Origin: Rostratula benghalensis
Taxonomy: Eukaryota > Chordata > Aves > Charadriiformes > Rostratulidae
Length of the DNA: 64,000 nt
NCBI GenBank assembly: GCA_013399305.1
Contig: VXAI01000095.1
Location: forward strand, 2,549,422-2,613,421
Direction of reading: 5' to 3'
Positions 13,701 through 27,582 of the stretch are shown in pieces (positions within the stretch are counted from its first letter, which is position 1; the number at the start of each line of letters is the position of its first letter). The notes below the pieces were generated by a model. It had not been told where the DNA came from and searched no databases. It saw only the letters and a program-made list of their open reading frames with translations. Made by a program: the position numbers and the translations under genes.

Positions 13701-16700
13701 TAGCCCCAAAGCTTGTGAGTTAAAGACAACTTCGTTATGCCCGGGGCAGGGGTGGGTGTATTGAGGAGCAGAGAAAGGAAAGTGTTTGCTAATGGCCCTG
13801 GAGCCTGACTCATGCCTCGCTCCCTCCCGGTGATGAATAAAGTCAGGGGCTAATACAGCTTCAAGCAGTTCTTTCTTATGGCGTTGTGCTGGGTGATAAT
13901 ATCATTATTGTTTGTTTAACTAAGAGTCATTCTGTGCCTCTTGGCTGGAAGAGGTTGAGTTTTGCTAAACTTGGACAGTTTGGAGTTTTCTGATAAAAAT
14001 GAAAATATACCAAGTGTTTAGCAGGAAAACCAAAATGTGAGGTAGTTAAAGGGTTAAGAGTGAAACTCAGAAGAGCTGTAACTCGGGTGCTGGGTGCTGT
14101 ATGCTCCCATTTCCTTTCAGGGTGGGGACCAGCTTTCCTGTGATACTAAGCAGTCACATTGGGCATAGGTGGCTCTGATGGATCATGGAAGTTGGATCTG
14201 CGATCCAAAAACCCGGTTGGTGGAAGAGGGAGAGAGCACAAGACCGGGTCACAGCATCATTCAATTCAAACTGCGTTTCAGTTGAAACTTTTCAGCAACT
14301 TTACACTTATTTTCATTTGCAGTGTCTTCTAAGGGTTTGTGCACTCGGGTGTCTGTGCAATGAAAAATGCCTCCTATCTCAGAGGTGACTGTTAAAAATG
14401 TGTGTTAACAAGGCAGCATCGTTTACAGGCAGAGCCACGGCATCCGAACCAAACTGCCTTAAGTGTAATCATCAATGGTTTGCAACAGCGCTGGCTGTGT
14501 CAGGGTAGGACATTTAAAATTCAGCCCATGCTCTTTCCATTCCAGAGACTTTTGTGGCTTGCACAAGAAGGGTTATTGATAGTTTATCCAAATGTTTTTT
14601 GACAGACCCTTTCACACGTTCCTCCTAGGTGGTACAGCACACAGGGCTGCGTTTTATCACTGCTGGTTGGATGTTACCCAAGGCGGCTGTTCTGCCCTTG
14701 TTCATCACAAAATGATCCATAAAGCAAATTGAGATATCTAAATGCACCAGGCTGTTCACAGATCCCACAGCAATTATTTCAGAGTGTTGGATGTAGAAAT
14801 GCTTGCCAGAGGTGGAAAGCAAGTTGCAAATTGTATGAAATCCACTCTCTGCAAGTAGCGGCTGGTCTCAGTCTGCTCTCACTTGCTCAAGGAGAAGGAT
14901 GGTCTTGGCAAACCATCCCAGCACTAAGTAGAAGGCATATTTGGAGCTGAAATATTAAGTGCAACCCACTGTGGATGGTCCAGGTTGGAAGCTGGGCTAA
15001 AGGACACAGCCAATCTCTTTCAGCCTCACTGTTTATGCATTCTTCAGCCCTTGTGACCCAAGAGGAGGGCTGCTGGACAACCTTTTGGCTGCTGGTTGTC
15101 ATCCAGTGGTGGCAATACGTTGAACCCACTGTCACTGATTGACTTGATATTGAGCTGTCATCTTTTTTCTTCTCACATAGAAGAATTATCCCAATGACTA
15201 GCCAGCTCTCTGTAGGCCATGACCAAGGAGTTATTTTACCACATGGAACCTATAGATTGCAGTCTGGGAAGAGGGGATTAGGACCCTGAATGCCAAAGCC
15301 GATGGATATATGTGCCTAGAGCATGTGATCAGATATATATTTACCGTGTGTCTCTGTGCCAATGGATGTTTTTCTGTATGTGTTGCATGTGGAGATGGTT
15401 ATTTAATAACCACCACACATGAACAATGTGGGTGATCCACCTTCTCTGTTTCTGTGCCTGACACACATGCGCACGTGTGTCCAGTGAACGCTCTCTCTGT
15501 GTCTGTGTAGAAAGGCTGGGGGAGCTGTGTGAAATTTGGACCTTTGCTTTCATGTGGACCATTATCAGATCATTCCTTTGCTGAACTGGTTGATCTGATT
15601 AGAGGTGGCTTAAAAAACCACAGTGAAGTGAACAGGTGGCAGACATAAATACACAGCTGTGCATTATTGCTGATTTTATTGCTATTTTATAATGTTGTCC
15701 GTGGTTATTTTACAACAATTTTCTCTATTCATGACATTGCTGTAAATCTCATTGTAAAATGGCCCTAATGTGCAATGAATACCATTAAGCAAAAATGGAG
15801 AAACCCAGAGAATGGCTCTTTTGTTATGAAAAGAGAGACAGGGACAGAGATGCACCTCAGGGAATAGTGGAAAGCCATGGGGAAAGGATTATGGGACCAA
15901 AATGCTTGTTACGTAAGGAGGGTAAATCTCCTCGTGTGATGCCATAAAATCTCGGAGGGATAAAGCAATAGCCCGTTTGACCCACTAGATGGAGATGGAA
16001 AGAAGCATTTTCTACATGATGATATTCCCAGTGGCTGCCTGCTGTGTATTCTGCCTCTGTATTGAATGGCTTTTACTTACAGTATCTTAAGCCTATCCTT
16101 AAAGCCATTACAAGATTTCTCCAGAGTAACATTTGGCATGTGTGGGCTATATCTAGGCTTTTAGCACTGGCTAATTTGCTTGGCCTAATTTTGTATATGT
16201 TCCCATTTATATTCATGGTCAGTATTTATTGTAGTTACAAGCTTTTTCATATAAAAGGCACCTCATTCTTTTCTTAATTTTATCGAGAATTAATACAGCT
16301 TCTTCTATGTCAGCAGGATAAGGCTAGAGGTATTCTTCCCTCTGAAAATCAATATCTCAGTGGCTCTATCCATTGTTAACTTTGCTTGCTTCTTTTGTAC
16401 CTACAAAGTCTTTTGGGGTCAAGTCCTCTGGCCACAGAGGACTGAAATATAGAAATCTCATTCTTTTGACAAGTCCAGCACTGGTGCTCGCTCCAAAGTC
16501 CAAATCAAATCTTCACGATGCCCTGTCATGAAAGAAGTCAAACTCTCTGAAGTGTTTTTGTTGGTGATGCCTTCACCCCCTGTTTCTAAAAGTTGATTTT
16601 ATCACAAAATGAAGCCAAAAGTTTACAAGCACCTCAAACTCAGAAATGTTGAGATTCAGGGGAAAAAAACCCAAAAGCTAGCAACCCAGCACTCGTGGCA

Positions 16701-18174
16701 CATAGTGTTTCTAAGAGAAAGGGCAGCGGGGATGGCCAGGCTGCAGCAGCCTGTGTGCCGCAGGGCTCCGCAGCTGCTCTCCCTCCCTCCAGCCACATCT
16801 GGAGCCATCCCAGCTCCAGTCTTATCCTGTGGCACCAGCACTGCCCGCTGTCCCAGGTGCTCAGCTTGCCCACACAGAGCCTGGAAGCCCAGCTTTAGTT
16901 AGCAAGGCCCAAAGAAAACAGGATTTCCATCCAGAAGCCCTCTTGGAATCCATGCCCACAGACCCACTGCGGCACTTTGGAAGTTTACAGAGCATTCCTG
17001 ACAAAATGGTTTGGATTCAGCAAAAGAGCATCTTCCACTGAAGTGGTGTGTTGCCTGAAAAATTCTGACCAGCTCTGCACTGATAGGTTTGGGATTTGGG
17101 GAACAGTTCAATGAATATCAGAAAGTCATGGAGCATCTTCTGTGTTGGGAGATGACTGTCCTTGTAGTGCCCAGGAGCGGGAACAACCTTTGCTGTGCTT
17201 ACTGAGAATCTCTTATTGAGGTTTAGCTGATGGAGTGCATTGTGACCAGGGCAGGCTGAGAGCCCCCAGCTGGGGGGTTGTGGCAGCTCCACCGATGGAT
17301 GGTGAAGCACAGAGCTGCTGCAATTCATTTGCCCGTGACGGCATCACCGTTTCTTGAGCACTAGGCTGGCTCACAGTACCCTCCCGCTGGGCAGTACGCT
17401 GTATTCTTGCAATGTACCTGCTCCATTGCTTGTAAGCATTCTGATGATTGAGCAAAGTATGTTTGAACACAAACATGAGTGTTACACAAATGGTGTAGTA
17501 CTGACCCACGGGGCCATCCTCCAGCCGTTAAGGAGTGTATCTCCAAGCACTGTTTGCCCCTGAAACCTTTGCTCCAGTCTCTTGCAACCCCCAAAGGACA
17601 GGCAGCTCCAGAGCAGCACTTACTCCTTCATTCTTTGCTTTTCTCACCTCTGCTGATTGTCATTTACTGCGTTGGGGCAGGGAAGTAAGTACAGACTTCT
17701 GCCCCCCTCAGATATCCTTTGGGAAATATGGGTCCCAGTGCTCAATGTGCTCCACACCTGCAGGTCTTGGGCTTTGCAGGGCAGAAGCTAAGACACTTGT
17801 TAAGCTGTTTATTCAGTGGTACTGTCACATTTCGTTCTTCAAAGGAGCAAGATCAGAAAACACTTCAACAGACCCTTCTCTCTCAACAACCAACTTCAAG
17901 AATCACTTTCAAGCCTGCCAAGTGTCAGCAGTGGGAATGGGAGTTAGAACACTTGGGGCTGCTCTTGCAGAAGAGCATTCCCACACTCTCTCTTTGGCCT
18001 CCATACAAGATTATGGGTGATTTTTAGGAGGTGGTGATATACAGGATTATCAGGGTAAGTGCTGTAATGTTCTGCTGCGAACTTGAACTGCATGAACTCT
18101 TCAAAGGAGAGAAGTAGTGCAAGTGTCATTTCTCTAGAAGGGGCCACAGCTTACCAAGGGTGGGGGATAGGGTG

Positions 18175-18437
18175 CAGGGTAGTGGTTTTAAACTGAAAGA
18201 GGGGAGATTTAGATTAGATACCAGAAAGAAATTCTTTGCTGTGAGGGCGGTGAGACACTGAAACAAGTTGCCCAGAGAAGTTTTGGATGCCCCATCCCTG
18301 GAGGTGTTCAAGGCCAGGCTGGATGGGGCTTTAAGCAACCTGCTCTGGTGGGAGGTGTCCCTGCCTGGGGCAGGGGGGTTGGAACTCCATGGTCTTTAAG
18401 GTCCCTTCCAACTCTAACCATTCTATGTTTCTATGAT
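18175..18437 (+). mobile_element. CR1 LINE fragment
   Basis: Plus-orientation CR1 3' region: GGGGAGATTTAGATTAGATA, ATGCCCCATCCCTGGAGGTG, then AAGGTCCCTTCCAACTCTAA and a TTCTATG tail. It is 5' truncated; the first bases are approximate. Any ORFs on it are remnants of the LINE 3' end, not a gene. Confidence 0.95.
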
Positions 18438-21400
18438 TTGTCCCACCCATGATTAGGAAACTTCCATTAGAAGAAAACGAGGAGTGGGTCTTGATTTGGT
18501 GGGGTTGCCTGTAGGCTTGAAATGATGCTGAGCTGCAGTTAAAGGCAGTACCACTCCTGAGAGGCTGGCACTTCACGTGGCTCAGCCGCTCTGCCTCTCA
18601 GACTGCGGCTCTGGGCAATTGCCCTGGTCGCTTGTCCCCAGAACTGCCTCAGGAGTCTCTCTGCAGTTAGCAATCTGTTTTAATCCCTGGAGAGATTATT
18701 TACTCTCCTACTTCAGTTCTTGCAGCTGAGCCTGTGCCTGGCCTTCATTTCAGAGCTGCCCGAGTGCTTGCTGTAACAGCTGCCTCGTTGGAGGTGAATT
18801 TTCAGCTGTGCCAGAAGAGGCTTGTGAGGAAGTTGGTGTTACATTTAGTCATGCTGCTTGGTTCCAGCAACGTTATTTGTCCCACAAGACCACAAATGCA
18901 AAAAATCACTTACAAATGTATAAAAGCCCCCCAACCCCTGAGCACTGGGCAGAAACACTCTTTTACAAGCCACTGTTTGCTCCTAGGGTCTCTCTGGCAT
19001 TGAAAGCCTGGCGTTTGATGGCCTTTTGTAACCAAATACACAAACTGTGTCTCTCAGGTGGCAGGGGGAGTTTGTTTCCAAATCTAAGTGCTGTCACCAA
19101 GAGTGTGTTAGAGCAGTGGAAAATAAGTATTTGTTTAAAGAGGGGTTACACTTTCCCACTCAGAAATGTGTAAGGTTTTTCAAACTGATTGGAACTCTGT
19201 CTCTCTCTGGAGAGAAAAAGTGTGTTGCCTGGCTGTAAGCTGAAGTGGAAGGAAATTGGAGAAAAGGGGGTTTTGATGATATTTGAACAATGTCTTTAGA
19301 AAGCCCTCAGACAGGCAGCAAATACGTCACTGCAAGGTACAGTCAGGGCTCATTGGCTGTGCAAAATCCAGTTTCCCCACTGGGAACCCAGTGCCACTGC
19401 CTGGTGTGGAGAACGTGCCAGGGGCTCCACACACCAGGAGATTTATCTGTGGTAGGTGTGGGTGCTTATAACAACAGAAATGAAATCTGTATAAGAGGTG
19501 CAGGCGTAGAAAAGGCAGATTGCTCAGCTCATGGTATGTATGTGAAGGGCTGTATACTGAGGATGTATCTAATCTTTCTATTATCTGATGCCCCGAATTC
19601 CTGCTAACTAGTTTGTTTTGACTTTCTCCAGTACAAATGACTGGGCACTGTGAGTGTTCTTGCCCCATGGTGAAGCTGTGCTCCCAGTTCCCAGCTCAGC
19701 AAAGCAGTGGAGGGGGGGAGTGGGGAATGTATGATCATACAGGGCTGGGATGAGGAGTCACTGTGTGTTGAGAGCAGACCAGAAAATTTCTCCTGTGGTT
19801 GAATGAGTGGAAGTACTCAAATAGCATGAGCTTGAGATGGCTGCTGTCATATGCAGGAGGAAGTGTGAGGGTGGTCTTGTGAGAGCATGGAAGGGAACAA
19901 TCTCTCCTGTGTGATGAAGTGAGAGGGTAGTTGTGTTTGGTGGCATAGGCACAGAAGTCTTCTACAGTGAAATTAACCTGTACCTCTGCTAAAGTAAAGG
20001 TATTTGAAAGGGAACCCTGCAGGTCAGTCTATCTGTCTATCTGACCTCCAGAGGTGGCACAAAGAAATAATAGTTTGGTCCCCTTCATGTGTGCTGACAG
20101 CTTTCTGTGCTGGGGGGGACACAACCCTGGACATCTTTAACATCCCCGCGTGTGATAGAGACATTTATCGAAAGATCTGTCTTTTGCGTGTTGTACACTC
20201 ATGTATCTATTTCAGGGTAGAGCAGCTTCATTTAAACTGCCTGGAAAGATTAAATTATATTATTCTCTTAACATGACAAGAGGGTGACAGATTCTGGTTT
20301 CAGCACACAATGGTACACAGCGAAGCGGAACTTGGAACATGTACCTGCTCCCTCCCGGGGAGGAGCGCATCGATTGAAGAGCTGTGTAGTGCATTAAGAG
20401 GACGAGAAAGCGTGGATTAATTTCGACAATCTGATGTAAAACAGGAACTTCTTGAGCTAAACTGCAAAGGGGGGTTCTGGGCCTGTCAGGTGTCACAGTG
20501 CAGGCAGAGCAGGGGACTCCATAGCACCAAGGGGGACAGAGGGACAGCTTTAGGATTTTTCGTCTGTGTTTTGTTTTCAGCTCCTGACCTTGCAACAAAT
20601 AAATGCAACTTTGCATAGACAGAACAAAATAAGCCATATTATTTTGCAGATAGGAGCAAGAACAGTCCCTTTTTCGGGCACTGGCTAAGGGAATTAACAG
20701 AATTTCAGTTTCCAGACTTTTCCCTGCCCTTTGGCAGACCTGCATAAGTAAACTTTCATTTTGATGGAAGTCTGTCTTAGATCATCTCCGTGCCTCCTTT
20801 TCTTGTTGGCAAAACATTGTTTCCCTACCTTACAAGAGTTTTGTGACAATTCATGCATTAAAGATTGTGAGATGCTCAGATTTGGGGGGTCATTCGCTCA
20901 GGTGACTTAATGAAGATGGACTGATTTGCCGTGCATTAGACAAGATGAACCAGACACGTCTGATAAAAGGACACTTAGATGGACATTCAGTGGCTGGTAA
21001 TCTAAACAGCAAAGCTCTGGTAGAAATACATACTGGGCTTGCAAATCTGTTCTCAGTTTTGGCAGGACCTTGAAACCCTTCAAGATTTTCTCTAATGGCA
21101 AAGTGTCTCTGGTGCAAGTTCTCCCATGTGCTGCAGAACTATTTATTGGGCTAGGAAGAAAAAAAACTGTTGAGCTGTGCTGATGGCTTAAGCTCCTGAA
21201 GGCATTCATGCAGTGGGAAAATCAGGCACTACGTTAGCTCTGATAGTAAATCCTGCAGATTCTCATGTTTTAATGTCAGAGGTTGGTTAGACTTTCCTAT
21301 ATCCCCTGTTGCTTATTGCTTAAAGTTCCTTATGGTTCATGTGCAGTGATTTAGATGCTCAGCACTGAAGGGAGCCAGTTGCTCTGGGATGCTCTCTCAA

Positions 21401-24400
21401 TGTTTGGAGGAGAAGAGGATTTGTCAGGAGGGAAGATGGCATTGCTGCTTCTTTCACACCCAGCTGCTTGGGAACACCAGGCTTCGGTGTGCTTTCTCCC
21501 AGGTGAACGCATCAGGGTCTGACTGTTCTGCACAATAACCATAAACCTTCAGAGCTTGGAGCGTGAAGCATTTAAGAATAATGAGACCTCTTTTTGTGTT
21601 TCCTTACATGGGGTCACATCATGACATCAGGGGAATTCTGCTTAAAAACTGACATCACAAGACCACTTAGCAACTACTGGCTTGACTAAGTAGCTACCAT
21701 GGGTGTGTGTGAAAGCCAGTTTGTTTCGGAATGTTGACTTCCTAAATACTCAAATCATCCACACAACTGCTTACACAAAGCATTAGTTATGCTTAGCTCA
21801 CTAACAAGATTTATGTGTGTACTGTGCTAGAGGCAGCGAGACCGCACTGTGCAACAAATGCTGTTCTCTGACAATGGTGACTGGAGCTCTAGGTTAGACA
21901 CTGGGAGTTTATCACAGGGCCTTGACAAATTTAACAGTACATCAGGTAGATTTGGTCTCACTTAGAGCTTAATGCTCCTCATTCTCTTATGTCCTAGAAA
22001 GGGATCCTTCGGTGAGGTCCGGAGGCTGGGAAGCTGGCTCAGAGGTGTAATGGGACTCACTCACGGCTATCGACAAATCTGAAATTGTTCCTTTGAATAT
22101 TGTCTGCAGCCTTTAAGATGCAGACTGTGAGACTTTAATGCCGCCAAAGGGTTTTTTGTGGTAGAGAAAAATCTTCCTCTCGATATTCAGCAGTTTCTTT
22201 ATGGGGTTGTTTGGTCTCTAGACATGAGAAAATCCTGGCAATTTCGATCATTTGAAGAGGATGAGTAATGTGTAGTGCTTAGTACAGTGTGTCGCTCTTC
22301 AAATCACTGATTATGCTTTATTTTCTATTATGTTGAATGGAGTGGTTCTATTATGGACTATCATTTTCTCTTTTTACTGTGGTTTATTTCAAGGATTCCT
22401 GCTGGAGCCCTATCTACGGAACATTTCTAGATTACAATTGACTATCTAAGACTGTTTCAGGAATACTTAATGGGCCAACTCAACTTAGCCAATCTGAAGA
22501 AGTGAATGTTGGTCTTGAGAGCTCTCTGAACACATGTCATTCTGCAAGTGAAGGGCTGTCTGCTGTCAGAATTTCAGTAGGTGTCAGTGCAGATTTTAAG
22601 CTGGATGCTCATCCTGAGTATTTAGCTGCTTTTCTTTGTGAATTTATCCCAGTCCTGTTCTCACTCATCAGCCCTTGGTACAATTTCACTTCCTCTTTCA
22701 CACTCTGATCAGAGGTTGCTGGTGATTGATGGTCACTAACTTAGATAAAAAAGCCAGGACTAAGAAAATTTTTGCTCCTGTGGTCCTAAGTCTCCATGGA
22801 ACCATGACCTGAATGTCCTGCCCATGTAGCTGGGGACTGTAGCAGAGCCATGCATCTGGCACAGGGTGAGATACTTCAGATCCATCCTGGTGTGACCTTC
22901 AATGTCCTTATCTGGCAGAAATTACCAAGCCTGCCTGGGAAGATCAAAAGAGCTCATCTTGTTTAGCCCACCAACATTTGGGCCTAACTCCGGTTGCTGT
23001 CAGGAGTACATCAAAGACAAGAACAAATAGGCAAATAATGGCCAAGAAGAATGGTGGGCTGCCAGCGAGAAGCTGTCTAATTTTCAGGGAATGATGGTCA
23101 GTAACAACCCTGAGAGTGCATGTTGTGATGGGTGAGAGCAAACACTGAGCAATGTAGAAGGCAGCAAGTGGTCAGTTTATGGCAATTTATTCCAGATTTT
23201 GGGCAGTGTTTCAGCACATTTCTCATTTGATTGGCTCATCTGACTCTAATTACTACATTTTCAAAACTTACGTGATACATACTGTCAAGAAATACATGGC
23301 TTATTCATGGGACTAAACTCCTGAGCATACTCTTCAAGCTACAGAATTATCTACTTTATTATATTCTTCCTCTTTAGCTTGAGGAAATTATAAAAAAGAA
23401 AAGAGCAAAATTATAGGCTGGAGGCATATCTTTTAACCAAAACTTCTTTCTCTAGTTATTAAATCTTGCTAAGGTTTTAATTCCATAAACTGAGATGGAT
23501 ACAGCGTCTCTGATCCAATAAGATGGCTTTCAGCTACCATTATTAAAATATCAAGGAATTGTTTAATTTTCCCTCTGCTATGGTTTCACTTTTTTTCTTC
23601 TGACTGTTTGAGATGTAATCATTTGTGTGTATGTAATTCACAGCTGAGGGGTGCACTGAGTATTTAGGGACGGGGGGAGAAGAATGTCAATGTGGACCCA
23701 AGTCCTTCTTAGCTTTCTTAGGGAAGCACATAACTGGCTGTTTCAGGAGTGGTTAGACCTACAGTATGTGGAGCTCGAGCTTGTTTGTTTGCTTGTTGAA
23801 CTGAAGATGGAATTCTGTGCATGCTTAAGTGATTTCCTGGTGGTGGATCCGAGTTAGAACTTTGTGAGGATAATTAAGGGGCCATTATCAAAACCAAAAC
23901 AAAATAAAATGTTAGGCCATACCTGATAGCAGCCCCGAGAAGAATGTGAGTGACCCTCTTATTATTAAAATATTCCAGTGCATTCCCCTGGTCATGCTTT
24001 CATTGGGAAACAGCACTTCACAGAGAAGCCTCAGTACACGTACCTGTAAAATCTCTTGTGTGTTTGATGTTGGCACTTCTCTGAAGATGTATTTTTCCAA
24101 CACAAGCCTGAGTCAGTAACAGACAGCTCAGAGGAAAGGCAGGGCTCCAGGAACAAATACAGCTTTCGTCTCCCCTCTTTGAGGGCTTTGGATCACGAAA
24201 AGAAATGTAACCTGGCTGTTCGGTGTGTTTCTGTTCTGTGTTCAAAAGTCTGATGTGGAGGAGACCAAGAGCTGGTAATCAGTATTGAGTTAATTCCTGC
24301 CTTCATTGTTGCTGCCTTGCAAACTTCAAAGCAGAAAAGCTACTCTTTTTACACCTACAAGCATCATTTCCAGAGCTGGAGCAGGGTAATTTTCACATGC

Positions 24401-27400
24401 AAATTCAAGAGGCGACTCTGCCTTATCTGAGCGGGCGGAGGAGCGGTTTAATGGGACCATGGCACCGCTCCTTTACTTCCCAGAAGGGGAGGGAGCAAGG
24501 CAGCAGGAAAAAAAGGTTTTCTTTTCCCAATTTTTTAGAGGGAGAGATGTGCACCTTTACAAAAGGGGAAAGTGCCCCCTTGTTCTTTGATTTTATGCTT
24601 TGAATTTTGTGGAATGCTGGAAAAAACAGAATTCAGTTTACCATCTAGAGCTTTATATGATATTTTTCATAAGCCGTTGGAAGCACAATGCAAAAATCAA
24701 AGACCTGGCAAAGGGACAGGTCAGTTTTACCATGCCCCTCATTCTTAGGCATTTGAAATACACAGATTTGTGGTCATTAATCTTAACATTATTAATGTAG
24801 TGGGAAAACAGGGAGCAAATTTATAGTATTTACAGTTCTGACTGCCTTTTTTTTTTTTTCATATTCTCTTTGGGACAGTAATTTCTCTCATTTGTTATTT
24901 CCATAGCCACCTTCTTGAATATTGCTGGTTTTTTTCATTGACTGTAAGAGCGGAATTATTGGGAGGGAAAGTTACTCAAAGCAGAGAAGAGTGAGTACCA
25001 GGGGACCAGGCAGGATAATAACTGCTGGTGTGATTTCAGCAGGTCACTTAGTGGGAGTACCTGAGCTTGCAAAGTCATCTCAGAAATGACCTCTGAGGGT
25101 TTGAGTTGCTCAGCTGTAGCTTGGATTTTTGTGGTTTGGGTTTTTTGGTTTTTGGGGGCTTTTTGTTGGGCTTTTTGTTTCTTTGTTTTTGGGGGGTTTG
25201 TGTGGGTTTTTTTGGTTGTTTGTTTGTTTTGGGGTTTTTTTTTAGCAGTTCTGCAAAGCAGGCTGTGTGTTTTGTGTGTGGAAATGTGGCTCTCGTGCTT
25301 CCTTTGCTCGCTGACTGTATTCGATTCTGCCTGTAGCTGGGCTGTCAGTCGGTGCCGCACCGGTGAAGCGGGCAAAACAAGCAGGTTTGCAGGGCTGGCC
25401 CTAGGCAGCTGTTGGACCCTCAAGCATGAGCCTGCCTGCAGGATGCTACGTAGAAACATATGGATAGCCAAACAAAGCTCATAAATACGTGGAAAGTTGC
25501 ATTCACAGCAAAGCCTCTCCACATTATCTTCCTGTGCAGGTTGTCAGGTGTGTGTGGAGCTCTTAACATGCTCAAGGAAAAGCCTCATCCCAATGCAGAG
25601 TGATCTTGGGTAAGGGCAGTGGTATTTGCTGGATCAGCCATCACTGAGCCTTGCTCTCCTCAGTGTTCAGGGAGCCTGTTGCTGTTCGCTGATGCAGGCA
25701 TGGGTTAGCTGTCACCTCTCTGCACTCTGCTGTGTCTCTCCCAGCTGTCGGGGAGAGAAACGACTGATGACCTCCGCAGAAACAGAGGACTTGATTGTTA
25801 ATTGCTCTGGACTCTAAGTCTGATTAAAATCAGTCTTTATTAAATTAAATAAGCTCCATCTGTTAACGGTGTGCGTGCCCTTCCACTGAAGTCAGAGAAA
25901 GCAAGTCAAAGGGAGCATCTTTCAGCTGATACTCTTGTTTCAGTTAAAGTGCAGAACAGAGAAGTGTAGGCCAGATCACCTCAAGTGTCCTATCTTTAAT
26001 GAATAAACCCAAACCCCAGCTCCAGTGACTGTGTGAAGTGGGAATGGGAATAAAAGTCCAGATTCAATGGAGTGAATCTCAGTGGCTCGGGCCCCACTCT
26101 TCAGTGTTGATGATAAATGTGAGCCAGGAACTGGCCTGAAATCATACTATGAGTGAAATAGACTTGTGGCTCGTTCTCATTCTTCTTTTAAAGAATTCAG
26201 TATGTTGGGATGACATTGCTCCTGGGGTTTTCAGATACCTCTGTGGGAATCTTGGTCTGAGGACAGATGTCATTTGGCTGGATGCCACTTCCCTGGTTTT
26301 GTTCTGCTTTCTCAAGCCTCTCAGATCCATCCCAATGTCAATGAAGTACAGAGGATTTGCCATTTGTGTTTCTATGTATGCATCTGCCTTCCCACCCTAT
26401 TTAAGCTTTTAACTCGCCCTTTGATATGCAAGCAAAATGATGCAGAACTGAGGCCTAAGCTTGGAGGAACCTTTAGTAAAAAGAAACCCTGAGGCAAGGA
26501 GGTTGGCAGAATTACAACACAGCTGATAAGATAAGGATTCCTGTGTTTCAGATCTCCCCTTCCTTCCTGAAACTGCTTCTTGGGGTATTTGTATTCTGGG
26601 TCTGAAAGGGTTGCTTGACACCATTTTTAATCAGCCCGGATGATATGCTGCTATGAATGATCTGATATGTTAAACAACCCTTGGATGGATGAAAGAGCAC
26701 TCTGGAGAGAAAGAGGCATCTCTGGGTCAGTGATAGTGTCACACATGTTCTGTCACCTTGGGTTTTGTGGCAGTGGGCAAGCAACGTGGAAACTGTAAAG
26801 CCTGAGGAACCAGAAAGCATCTGACTCTACATGAGAAACAGTGGTCAAATCCCATGTGCTTAGGTACAAAGTGAGAGGCATCTTGCCTGACATCAGAACA
26901 GGACATTACTTTCAATCATGTGCCATCCCTTCTTCTACCACAGCTTTCAGGGAGCTGTTTTTTTTCCCTTTCAATTGCAGATTGTGTTTTTATTTTCAAC
27001 TCAGCTCTGTCCGTGCCCTCCAAATCCAGCTGACCTCTTGAGGCTGGAGAATCACAGAAATTCCATTTAATGAAATCCCCAATTGAAAAATCCTGCTTCC
27101 ATTGAAAACTCCCACTGATGTCACATAGGCTGAGGTTATTTCTGAAGTCACCAGACAGTGTGGATGAGTCTCATTGATTTGTTGATTGACAGTTGAGGCT
27201 CTATAAAGGCAGTGGTCCGTCCCATATTTAGCTATGTTGAAAATATCCCAAGGATATCTTTTTATGAAGTGTGTTATATTGTGTTCCTTGAACTTGGTCA
27301 TGTGAATTTTTGTAAGTAGCAGAGGTAAACACTGAATAATATTTTGGGGACATTTATTTTAGTGTTGAGAAGAAAATGCAAAAGGTATATTGTGCGTTCT

Positions 27401-27489
27401 GTCTCGGTAAGATGAGAGCAACTTTTCTTATGTGACTTAAAGAGCGTATAAAAAAGATAAAAGGATGTAATTAAGAGAAAGTTGAACTT
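18438..27489. other. Intergenic, no gene recognised
   Basis: A 161-codon frame at 20260-20745 (minus) is unfamiliar. The long frames at 25.0-25.5 kb come from the G/T-rich tract. Nothing else that I can support. Confidence 0.6.
25128..25246 (+). repeat. G/T-rich low-complexity tract
   Basis: About 120 bases made almost only of T and G, with many G3-G6 runs separated by T tracts. It explains the long open frames on both strands here. It could form G-quadruplexes on the plus strand. Confidence 0.9.
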
Positions 27490-27582
27490 AGGCTGAACTT
27501 TCCACCAGATATGGAATATTTTCCCAGAGGATGTGGTGGATGCCTCACTGGCTGAGTCACTTACAATAATGCTAGGCTGAAT
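27490..27582 (+). mobile_element. Possible old CR1-like fragment
   Basis: The segment CCACCAGATATGGAATATTT and CCCAGAGGATGTGGTGGATG resembles the region of ancient CR1/L3 elements that reads 'dog-eared' as TGGAATA...GAGG..GTGGTGGA. It is short, diverged and lacks the 3' tail, so the call is tentative. Confidence 0.4.

Larger units (their letters stand above)
7440..18174. other. Intergenic, no gene recognised
   Basis: Frames of 162 codons (11074-11562, minus) and 161 codons (17535-18020, plus) are unfamiliar and consistent with chance. Complex AT-rich blocks at 15640-15800 and 16080-16300 could be regulatory. No tRNA or other RNA gene seen. Confidence 0.6.
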
